This document shows positions 45,235 to 56,000 of a DNA stretch of 64,000 nucleotides, in pieces. The notes under the pieces were generated by a model, which did not search any database, was not told the origin of the DNA, and saw only the letters and a program-made list of their open reading frames with translations. Location of the stretch: NCBI GenBank assembly GCA_024500155.1, contig CM044880.1:12792879-12856878 (forward strand), in the 5' to 3' direction. The translations under genes were made by a program, and so were the position numbers. The stretch comes from Chenopodium formosanum (taxonomy: Eukaryota; Streptophyta; Magnoliopsida; Caryophyllales; Amaranthaceae). How positions within the stretch are numbered: the stretch's first letter is position 1; each line of letters opens with the position of its first letter.

Positions 45235-45352
45235 AGAGTGAGAGATAGCTTAAGTGGTTAGGAGCTCTCCTCCCGACTCCAAGTGATCATAAGATCAATT
45301 CTCATCACTCACCTTTGTGGCTCTCTAAAAACCAAAAAAATAAAAAAAAAAA
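45235..45352 (+). mobile_element. tRNA-derived SINE with poly(A) tail
   Basis: An A-box-like GATAGCTTAAGTGG, a degenerate B box (AGATCAATTCTC), then CACTCACC...CTCTAAAAACC and an A-rich tail. Copy A (~32,643) lacks it: TTATTTTTC joins directly to TATAAATTATTAAAC. A 5'-truncated relative sits at 41,742-41,793 before F-box2. Confidence 0.75.
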
Positions 45353-45909
45353 AATCAATAAATTATTAAACTATATTTCTTTACAATTTTTTAATACTCT
45401 CACAGTCGTAAACCCTACTAACCAATTATCTTATTTAAATCAATTAAATTGTAAAGTATATGACGGTTAAAGCGTAACACTTGTTAAAATACAAAAGTGG
45501 TATCAATTTAAACCTTCATAATACTTCGTATTAGATTTTCCAAACATTTACTAATTGATAAATAAATGTATTAGTATTTTAACTAATTTATTATTAAACT
45601 TAAAAAAAATTAATGAATAAAAATGATTTTTACTAAACTTAATTATTTGCTAATTAAAACTTATTTTTACTAATTCAGTGTTCATTTTATTGTTTAAAAT
45701 TACAATTTTGTACTAATTTAACCTTATTTTTACATAACTTAACTTATTATAACTTAAATTATTTTTACCAAATATTATTACTAATTTAAACATATTTCTA
45801 CAGATTAAAAGTTAAATTATTTTTATTGAATATTATTGTTTTAAGGTGAATATTATTAAACTAAAAATAAGTTATTTTTTTAACTTCAATCATTCAAAGG
45901 CTAGAACAT

Positions 45910-47740
45910 TTTGGCCTTGTTCGGTAAAGAGCTTATTGGAGAGCTTTTAGCTTATTGTGCCTAATTAGAAGTTTGACCATTCCAAAAAGCTAATTAGGGT
46001 GTTTGGTAAATAGCTTATTTAAAAAGTTTTTTAAGCTCTTTTACAAAATGCTAATGGAAAAATACACTTTATTAATCCCAACTATTGCCGATTTACTTCT
46101 AACAACCCCAACTAAGGCTTATTTTTTAACAATCCTAACTATGCTCTTAGTTTTCCTCCAACAGTCCCAACCGATCAACAAAAAGTCAACAACCTATTAT
46201 AACAGGTACCATGACACGTGTCAACACGTGATTGGTCCAATTTTAAAAAAATTAAAAAAAAAACCGCAAAAATTCCCAACCACCTTCTCCACCGCAAAAC
46301 CCTAGCTCACTACCTAACATCGCCGGCGGAAACTCAAAGGCCACCACCCTTACCCACCGGACATCGCCGGCCTAACCTCAACAACCCTAGCTGGCCCAAT
46401 CCCGACCCCCGAAACCACCTACCCAGCCACCCCTGTTGGACTTTCGTTGGACTTGTTGGTGGTTTTGGGAATCGGGGTGACTGGGAAGGTGGTTTTGAGG
46501 GTCGAGGATAGGTCACCTAGGGTCGTAAAGGTGAAATCGACTGGTTTCGGTGGTTAGTGGGGACGTGTGGCTATTTTCCGGCGAGTTTATGTGGGTTTCG
46601 CGGTGTGGGGTTGTTGCGGTGGTTAGTGGAGAAGGTGGCTGGGTGATTTTGGGGGTTGGGAGAAGCTGTCGGCCAGTTTCAGGGTGGGGGAAGGTGGCTG
46701 GGTGGTTTTGGGGGTTGGCCGGCCGGTTTCCCGGTTGGCGGTTTCCGGTGGGCTGGGGTGGCTGGAATGGGTTTTTTTTTTTTTTTTTTTTTTTCCTTTT
46801 TTTTTTTAACATTAGGCCAATCATGAGCTAACATGTGGCATTTTAAAAAAAAAAAATTACCCTTTTAGCAGGTAACCGATTTTTGGGACTGTTGTAGGAA
46901 AACTAAGGGCATAGTTAGGATTGTTAAAAAATAAACCTTAGTTGGGATTGTTAGAAGTAAATCGGCAATAGTTGGGATTAATAAAGTGTATTTTTTATAA
47001 GAGCTTTTTGACATTGGCTGTGTTTGGTAAATAGCTTATTTAAGCAAAATTATCTTATTTGACCAATATTAGCTTATTGACTATTAAATAAGCTGATTCA
47101 AGGTGTTTAGTGGGAAGCTTATTTAAAGAGCTTATTCCACTAAATAAGCTCTTTTTGAAAAAAACTCCTTTTATGAGCTTTTTCAATTGGCTTATTCATT
47201 AATTTGTGGTGAAATGACACTTATACCCCCATTTAACTTAAAAACTTACCTAAACTACCTACCCCACAATTAGCTTATTGGTCATTTCACATACTGAATC
47301 AACTTTAAAATATCATCTATTTACCAAACACTTTATACAATCAGCTATTTACCAAACACTTTTATATAATCACTTAATACAATAAGTTAGTCAAATCAGT
47401 TAATAAAATCAGCTAGTCAAAATCAGCTAACTCAATCAGCTTTCAGCTTTCTCCCAAACAGCGCCTTAGTCAAATCACTTAACACAATCAACTAGTCAAA
47501 ATCAGCTAATTTAATTAGCTTCAGACTTTTGCTTTCAGCTTTAAGCTATTCACCAAACACGGCCATCAGCTTATTGAACGATTAGCTTTTTTGCTATTAA
47601 ATACACTAAAACAGCTAATGATTAACACCTACTACGTATTTATCAAACACTTTTACACAATCAGCTACTCAAACTACCTAATATAATTAGCTAATACAAT
47701 CAGTCAGCTTTATCAATACTTATACAATATAGGGAAAATG
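45910..47740. mobile_element. Nest of hAT-like MITEs around a MULE
   Basis: The outer sequences start GGCCTTGTTCGGTAAAGAGC (45,912) and end with the inverted GCTATTCACCAAACACGGCC (47,567); further copies of GTGTTTGGTAAATAGC lie at ~46,000 and ~47,024. These are the usual ends of non-autonomous hAT elements in plants. Exact boundaries are uncertain because several related copies overlap. The corresponding point in copy A lacks this nest. Confidence 0.6.
46060..46992. mobile_element. Non-autonomous MULE (~0.93 kb), long TIRs
   Basis: About 115 bp at each end are inverted matches (AAAAATACACTTTATTAATC, then AACTATTGCCGATTTACTTC). The interior is CCACC/GGTGG-rich with a T run and yields spurious frames on both strands. 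No clear 9-bp duplication was found. Confidence 0.75.
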
Positions 47741-47819
47741 GAAAAGATTATCTTACCTTTACCCTATCGAAAACAATTTCACCTTTAATTTTTATTCCAA
47801 AACAATCTCACCTTTGATA

Positions 47820-48847
47820 TCACAAAGTTTTATATGCGGCTGGCCGCAACGTACAGCCAGCCACAAATTTTGTTTTTTTTTTTTTAAAAAAAAAATTTCT
47901 CTCTCTTCTCTCCTCTCTCTCCTCACCTCTCCATTTTCTCATCCTTGAAGTAGTGAAGCACCGAATTTCTTGGCACTCCAACCCAGATCGCCGTCGTCTT
48001 TGTTTCTCTCTCCTCTTTTCTTCTCCGATCTATCAATTGTCGTTGTCGTGGGCTAGGGGCTGGTTAGGGAGGTTACGTCGTCGTGGGTTAGGGGTTGATC
48101 TGGGTACGGTTATGGGTTCGGTCAGGGTTAGGTGGATGCATATCGGTCAGAGTTAGGGTTATGGGTTCGGGAAGAAGCGGTTTGGTGGTGGTTCGTTTTG
48201 GGCAGAAGCGGTTTGGTGGTGGTTTGTTTTGGGCAAAAGCGGTTTTGTGGATGCGAATCGGGGCTAGGTGTGGGTTGCTGGGCGTGGTTGGTGGTGGTTA
48301 GGGTGGATTTTGGGATCGGATTTGTTGTTTGATAGGTTGGTTGCTGGTGGTTAGGGTGGCGTGGTGGTTCGTTTTGTTGTTTGATAGGTTGGTTGCTGGT
48401 GGTTTGGGTGGATCAAGGTTAGGGGCTGGTGCTGCGGCTGGTTGCGTCGGGCAATGGGTACGACAGGTGGTGGTGGTGTAGTGGAGTGGCTTTGAGGTGG
48501 TGTAGGTTTTAAGGGTTACTTAGGAGTTACTAGGTGGGTTACTAAGTCCGGTCAGAGGTTACTAGGTCCGGTCAGGGATTACTAAGAGGGTTACTTGGTA
48601 CGGTCAGGGGTTACTTGAATTGGTCCGATTAGGGGTTACTTAAGGGGTTACTTTGGGGGTTACTCAGAGGGGTTACTTAAGTGGGGTTACTTGGGGGGTT
48701 CATTGAGGGGTTACTCTGGGGGTTACTTAAGTGAGGTTACTTGGGGGGTTACTTAAGGGGTTACTTTAAGGGTTACTTTTGGGGTTACTAATAAGGCATC
48801 TCTGCCGCACCGTGCGGCCAGCCGCACCAGAAACGCGTTGTTTTCTT
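47820..48847. mobile_element. MULE-like element ending GCGGCTGGCCGCA, absent in copy A
   Basis: The inverted ends share GCGGCTGGCCGCA (47,838 and, inverted, 48,812-48,824). Copy A is uninterrupted (CTCACCTTTATCATC...TTAACGAACCTTGACCGG at about 34,830), so this is an insertion of about 1.03 kb. The interior is G-rich and non-coding and contains a minisatellite. Confidence 0.7.
48508..48790 (+). repeat. G-rich minisatellite, GGGGTTACTT units
   Basis: About twenty imperfect units built on GGGGTTACTT, some with an added AGTCCGGTCAG segment in the first part. The G runs lie on the plus strand, and the pattern suggests possible G-quadruplex formation. It is confined to the interior of the MULE-like element. 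Confidence 0.85.
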
Positions 48848-49587
48848 TTACCGACCCTTGACCGGTTGGTGTTGCTTGCCCATATCCAACCGCCAACTCC
48901 TTCCCCTTCCCCGCCCCCGCCCCCGCCCCAGCGCCCCCCATTGAACCCCACCCCACAAACACCCATGTCTTCCGCTTCATGGCAGCCACACCCCCGTCTT
49001 CCACTTCCACGGCAGCCCCACCAAAACACCTAAACATGCATCCACCATCGCAACCCCATTACAACCACCAATAACAATCACTAACTCGCCATAACCACCA
49101 CCCCACGGCCCCAACATTTGATCTATGGCTTTGTTCACCATATTCAACCCACAAAAAAAAAATTGTTGCTGCTTTGAATCTCTGATATTTTTTTGGCTCT
49201 TTTTATTTTCAATTGAGATTTGTGGGATATTGTTGCCGTTGTTGAGGTGTAAGATGAAGGAGATGGGGTGGTGGCCGAGGGTGATGGTGTTGTTGGCTGC
49301 AATTTCGGGGTGTGGTTATGGTGTTGGCCATGGAAGTGGGTGGGGAGGTGGGAGGATGGGGACTCGAGAATAAAGAAAGAAAAATTTTACCTACTCGTAT
49401 TTAACAGGTTCTGAGTTTTTTTTTTTTTTGATGATCACAGGTTCTGAGTTAAATTGCTAATAAAAGAAATGGGTCAAAGTTTAATTTGTTTTACAATAGA
49501 CTAGATTAGGTTTTGGGCTCGTTCTAAGTACGGGTTGTGCATAAGTTGTTACTCTATATTTATTTATTCATTGTAAAAATTAGAAGT

Positions 49588-51395
49588 AATACTCTCAACT
49601 AGGGGTGATAATGAGACTGAGCTATTCGTGAACTGTTCGAGCTCGGTTTGGTCAAAGCTCGGTCAAAGCTCGGTTCGATGAGGCTCGACTCGAGTTCGAG
49701 TTCGGCTCGGAACCTTAACGAGCCGAGCTGAGCAAGTCAAAGCTCGGCTCGAAAAGCTCGTGAACAGTTCGATTAAAATATATATATTAAAAAAAAGTTT
49801 GATATTTAAAAAAAATATAAAAAAAATAAGAAATAAAAAAATAAAAAATATATATTCTCATGACTTTTTAGAACCCTAACCACAACTCCAACCTCCAATA
49901 CCTCACGCCCGTCATCCCCCTCAAAACACTCTACCCTCAAAACACTCTCAACTCTAAACAACCAGATTTCCACAATCCACGAGTCCACATCTACTGTTGT
50001 TCATGCTCCACCGCGAATTAGTGTTCTCCGTCATCTATTCACCGTCGTCTACTCAACTATGGCTGGAATTGGAGGTTAGTTTATTTATCTAAGTATGAAT
50101 CTCATTATAAAAAATTCAATTAAAGAGTATCTTATTATGTGACTGTAAATTGCTATTGAATTTGATTATATAATTATAAGCTTGTGCTTGTTACTTGAGT
50201 TTGGCTGCTTTTAATTTGTAAGTTTTCAGTCGTATTTTTTTGAGTAGAGGCTGTATTTTTTTTTTTTATTAATTTATTGAATTAGATTCAATTTGCTCAT
50301 TTAAATATTGATGTTGTCAGACATGTCTAGTGGTACACACCCTATGTTTTTGAAAAAAAAAAACTCAAATCGAGCCGAGCTTCGAGCCGAGCCGAACGGG
50401 TTTGGAGTCTCGAGCTCGAGCCGAGCCCAAGTTTTCAAAGCTCGTCGAGCTTCGAGCTCGAGACGAGCCTCCTTTATGACAAACGAGCTCGAGCCGAGCC
50501 TGCCACTATTCGGGCTCGGCTCGAAGGTTTAGCACCCCTACTCTCAACTTTCATCGTTAGAATAATCTCAACTTTATATTATAAAGAATAATTCGAATTT
50601 TCAGGGATTTTCTTTTTCTTCAATCCCAAATACCGGCTACCGATTGAATGAGTTAATTTTATTTATTTATTTTTTTGTTACAGTAACACATGTCACAAAT
50701 TAGTTGATTAAAAAAAAAAAAAAAAAAAAAGCAAATCACCCAACCTCACCCCTGCTCACCAGAACCCCCAACAAGCCAAACCCTTGACACCAGCCACCAA
50801 ATTCGGCCAGCCACGAAACCTCATTTACCGCTAGCAACCACAACTGTTACCATGCTCCAACCACCACCACCACTCGAAACTCCCATTCAAACCACATCCC
50901 CAACTCTCAAAAACCTTTAACATCACCTCCCTCACTCTCGATTACCCTCAAAAACTCCTCCCCCACCATTGAAAACCCTAGTCGCTAGGGTTTCGTGGTG
51001 GGGGAGGAGTGTTAGGGGTTTCGAGGATGCAATTTTGGGGTTTGTGGCTGCGATTTTGGGATAATGGTGGTTTGGTAATATCGGTGGTTGCATGGAGTTT
51101 TGAGGAGAGGGGGAAATGGCGACTCAAGGGGTGGGGGAGACGCGGCGGGTTGGGCTGTGGTGGTGGTGGAGGTTAGGGCAGATCGGTGAGGGAAAGGGAA
51201 GATGGGTGGTTTTCTTTTCTTTTTTTTTTGGACCATTTCAGGAATTGACACGTGTCAAGTAACCTGATATAATCCGGACTTTTGTTGACTGGTTAGGGAT
51301 TGGAGAAAAAGAGGAACCCCCAAAATTCAGATTATTCCATAATAATCCAAAATTGGGATTATTTTAGCAAAATTCATCAAAGTTGGTATTATTAT
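49588..51395. mobile_element. MULE-like element split by a hAT insertion
   Basis: The left TIR (AATACTCTCAACTTTCATCG after removing the hAT, then GAATAATCTCAAC) matches the inverted right end near 51,300-51,395 (AATAATACCAACTTTGATGA, then AATAATCCCAA). Copy A lacks the whole interval (near 35,575). The interior is proline-codon-like low complexity without a gene. Confidence 0.65.
49600..50540. mobile_element. Non-autonomous hAT element, 8-bp target duplication
   Basis: TIRs begin TAGGGGTG (left) and, inverted, end CACCCCTA. A perfect 8-bp duplication CTCTCAAC flanks it (49592-49599 and 50541-50548). Subterminal regions are full of GAGCTCGAGCCGAGC-type repeats, likely transposase-binding sites. 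A short unique middle (about 49,840-50,300) contains ATGGCTGGAATTGGAG|GTTAG, possibly a captured exon start. Confidence 0.92.
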
Positions 51396-51499
51396 TTCTA
51401 TTTTTTCCTTATTCAGTAAATTACTTGAATAACTTTATTTCATCGACTTTTCACATTTTATAACATTTTACAAATTGTTTAGGTTTTAATACTATATTA

Positions 51500-51803
51500 C
51501 TAGATTAAACTCGTGCGTTGCACAATTTAAATAATTTTATTATTATGCATATGAAATAATTTTGTTATCATTATGCATAAAAAATTTAATTTTATCATCT
51601 GTTAAAAATGTGTGGCAATTATTTTTTAATAAAAAAATGTATAGTGTAGATTAAATAATTGTTTTATAAAAATAAAATAATAGACAATTAATGACATCAT
51701 CAATAGAAATGGAGGGAAACTTTTTATTGTGAGAATGACACGTAGGATAATTTAAGGGATGATGATGTCAGCAATGTTTTGTTTTAGTAATAGTTAATAG
51801 TTT
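51500..51803 (-). mobile_element. Helitron-like insertion, minus strand
   Basis: In minus orientation the 3' end reads GTGCAACGCACGAGTTTAAT then CTAG before a T, a hairpin followed by CTRR. Copy A has no insertion here (TATATTATTGTAATTAACC at about 35,610). The 5' end near 51,803 does not show a clean TC, so it is degraded or the boundary is imprecise. Confidence 0.65.
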
Positions 51804-53000
51804 ATAATTAAGTTTTTTGTTTTTAAGAATTTTTTATTCAACCAAACTTTTTTGTATTCTTTTTTTTTTTTAGGTTTTGATATAAAAAAAAAAAAAAAAA
51901 TTAATGTGCCAATGGATTAATTTGGACGAATCTCATGAAATCGACAGGGGAGCTCCAACCACTTGAGTTATCCCTCACTCTCATTAGTTTTTATTTTTTA
52001 AATACTAATAAAGTATAAATTAAAGGTAAAATTGCTTTTCGAAGATCGAGCAAAGGTGGAATTATTTGTTTCTATTCCCTCAAAAGTGTATTAAATTACA
52101 ATTAAAACAGTTTCCATTCAACAAAAATAATTTAAGTTCGTTGCATTAACTTTAAGTTCGTTGCATTAACTATAAGGTAAGAGAGTATGAGACCTTAATC
52201 AACAATAGTTTTCTATATGTTACTTTAATGTTTTAAGTTTTAATTGATTCGAATAGAAGAGAAAAGAAAAGGTGATGGAATCTAAATTAATGTTGTGAGT
52301 AACTTGTAATCCCATAGACAATTTATTGTATGGAGAAATTTTTGTAAAATGCATCATAATTCAGGAATTGAAGTTATTTTCAATGATTTTACATGGAAAT
52401 TGCTCTAAAAAATCAGGTCTTATCTTGAATGATTGATATACATATTCTAGTATTCTACTATTATGCAGCAGATTACTCTTGCCTGCTGAAATTGTCAAAA
52501 AAAATTAAAAAAATTGTAACTCTTGCATCAAGGTATAAGCATGAAGCAAGATATTTCAGGACAGCAAGAAGCAAAGAATAGTTTCTATCCAGATCATCAA
52601 TATACATGAAGTGGTTAGATTTTCAGTGCTGGAGCCGCTGGAGCACCATGTATGGCTGTAAAGTTTGCAGCAAAAAAAAAAAAATTAATCGACTGCTACA
52701 TCAGTGGGAACATCAGCAATTGACTCCTCTGTGGCTCAGAGTGATATAATTTCTGCTGCGTGAGGGCAATTGTTTGCCAGTAGTTGCACACATAGGAACT
52801 CCAGAGTGTTGCCGAGTTCTTAAAAATTGTAACAGATGAAATGCAAAACGAGCCTACAAAAAAAAAGTATTTTACTAAATTACGAATACTGTATGAAAGA
52901 ACAAAGGTCTCAAGAAAATTGAAATAAAAAATTATATCTGAAGAAAGTTTTGGGAGCTTAAAGATAGTTACTGATTTAGAACCTTTTATCTGATTAACAA

Positions 53001-56000
53001 TTATTCGTTGAGATCCAGCAAGCAAACACACTCGATATGTGGGGTGTGAGGGAACATGTCTACAGGTTGGATGCTACTTAATTTGTAGCATCCTTTTATA
53101 TTCTGCTCCACCTGCAAAGACACCAAATATGTGAATCAGACAGCAGGAAATCAACCCCAGAAAACAGATTCCAATGATAGAAGATTAATCAAATACCGAG
53201 CCATGACACAAGTAATCAAGGTCGCGAGCGCATGTGGCAGGATTGCAGGAAACATAGACTATTCGAGGGGATTTCAACTTTAACAGAAACTTAATCAGCT
53301 TCATGTGCATTCCAGGACGGTTTGGATCTGGAACATTGAAACATCATTTGCAAAATTAGAAACTAGCTACCTCATACAAAGATTACCTCCAACTGTATAC
53401 TTATAAACGTGAAACAAATGGCCAGTAATTGACATCAGGCAAAGACGATATATGCATATATATATATCATTATATCCCAATAGTAATACCCTCCATCCCA
53501 GTTTATTGTCAAAGTTGACAAAACACATACACTGAGGTAATAGAACCAATAATTTTCATTTTAGTGGAAGAGTGCCATAAATGCACAGGGTGACAGTAAA
53601 TATCTTAGAAACATCCTAAAACAGGAATAGTGCCATATATACACAGGGTGATGATGAAGAACTGGAACAGTCTACTGAAACATCCTAAAACCAGAAGCAT
53701 CATAATCAACTTGAACAAGTTGAAATACATTTTCTTAGCCTCATAAATTAAGGGAAAAGATTAACATGGAATAATTAATAAAGAAATGCAAAAACATAAT
53801 TAGGAGAAACAGCGCACTGGTGGGAGCAAACTATGACATTGGATACTTTACCTGATATCACTACATCAGGTCTAGGAAAATTCTTTCCAAAGTTTTCATC
53901 AATTTTATTAAGGTCTCCTTGGACAAATGTAGCATTGCAGATTCCATTCAGGTCAGCATTTCGGCGAGCATCTGCGATGGCTTGAGGAACTACTTCATAA
54001 CCATATACATGTTTGGCCCTGTGTGAGACCAATAGTGAGTATGGCTGCATAGTGTATAGTACCAACGTACCGTCTACAATAAAGTCAATGCTATGATGCC
54101 AACATTACAAACCTTCTGGCAAGTGTGAGACCAATGGTGCCTGTTCCGCAAAACAGATCCAGCACAATTTCGGAGCCATCACCTCTGAGACCAGCAACAT
54201 CCTCAATCAGTCCATAAAGAACCTCTGCCTGAAAAAGTATGAAAAGTTGGCATTTAGACCGGGAAATAATTAATAATATTGCCAACAAGGTCAGAACTCA
54301 GAGGGACTCTACTTGTTAAAATTCAGTCATACAGAGACTATTAATATCATTGTATAAAAAACTAAAGAAAGACTGTTAAGATGAACACATACCTGCTGTG
54401 TATTTGTCTGGAAGAATGAGTTGGCAGAGATCTGAAACGTCAGCCCTCTCAAAACTTCAGCAATAGTAGCTTTCCCATACAACACATGCTCCTTCTCCCC
54501 AACTGAAGTGCTCCCCACAGAGGTATTTATGTTGTTCACAATGCTGGCCTATTGATCATGAAAAGAGAACTTAATCATCACTATAATTACAAGCAAGTAA
54601 AGCAGTATGAAAGAATAGAAAGCTAGGACTTTCTCCTTCAAAGACAAAAGTGAACCTCAGATTATCACAAATATTCAATATAAGAAGTGAAAGAAGGGAA
54701 TGCAAGAAATAAGAAGACAAAATTTAATACCACACAAAAGAAAGAAGAATGATCAACTTTCAGAAATGAAGCCCTTAGCAATTGAAATTGCCATTGTTTG
54801 TCAAGAAACAACCTACCCCAAAAGCAATCCTATTTTTATTAGCTAACTTCTGCCTTCCCCAAAATTAGAAGCCATGCTTACCACTCGTTCATCCCTCAAC
54901 CAAAAGGTTCATCTTTCACCAACAGAAGTTCTCTAAGTCTCATCAAATGATTGCACAACAAACTACCATTAAAAAAATTAATACATGTGCAGAGAACAGC
55001 AAATCAACATTACTATTGTTAGGATAAATATTTGTGTATCTTCCTTGAATAGGAACTAAGGCCATAGTGCTGCACAAATCTCCTCCAGGAAGTGCAGCAT
55101 AGCTTGGTCAACCTTAAAACAATCTCTCTCTGTTTTTTGTATATACAAATGAGAATTTTAAGTCAAAGTTTTATAAGTTTGACAATAAAAGTGAAAATGG
55201 GCACTATTTTATGGGTCAGGGAGTATTAAACACATATATGAACATTAATTCTACTTCCAAGGAAAAAACAAATAATATCTTTCATCATCAACAACACAAT
55301 AAACATGAGAATATGAGAGGTTTTATAGTCCCACATCTTCCTACAAGCATATACACTTTTTTTCAGGAGACATAAATGTTATTACGAAGTGAGACTTAAA
55401 AAATGGCTCACCACTCACCTTACAAGAAAAGAGTAATGATTAAATTTCATAATATAATAATAATAATATTTTGAACAATAACTATTACGGAGTAATATAA
55501 ATGTGACTAACCACTTCAGTGATGGCCGAAACTTTCTCAACTAGAGGTGCTAATAGCTCTGGCTTGTACGCAGAAGTCACAAAATTGACCATAATTTCAG
55601 GCTTACCACTTTGGACATCCCTGCAAAATGAATGACCATCCATATTAAGATTTAAATATCAATTATCTAACTAACTCCAGCAAATTTGAGTCCTAGCAGA
55701 AGGATAACATTGATTGCTTTTCAATTGAAAGGCACATGTTAGAATGACACTGACCTCCTAACTCCTATTTATGAAAGCAGCAATGACACAACTGAAAACA
55801 TACTTTTGACTCTGCACCCATAACTCCATAAGCCTAGACCCAATTTTCTCACATAGCAGGCCAACTTTATAATCAACAATATTAACAGCAACTTTCCAGA
55901 TTAAATTTTATCCAATACCTGCAAAAATCAGGACAGCCTGTCATCTCTGATATCCAGGTTTGTTTAAGTTCCAGAAAAGGTCAACACTCTCGTAAGAATG

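Larger units (their letters stand above)
44253..54650. repeat. Segmental duplication, Q block, copy B
   Basis: Collinear with 31,190-38,752 but ~3 kb longer because of private insertions (SINE, MITE nest, two MULEs, hAT, Helitron). It includes methyltransferase exons 6-10 of the intact gene; beyond 54,650 (intron 5) the sequence is single-copy. Between 51.8 and 53.0 kb it holds AT-rich intergenic DNA homologous to 35.6-37.0 kb and no gene. Confidence 0.85.

Noticed and set aside
46218..46831. Pro-rich and Gly/Val-rich frames on opposite strands
   Set aside because: They are interior low complexity of a non-autonomous MULE, spanning a long T run.
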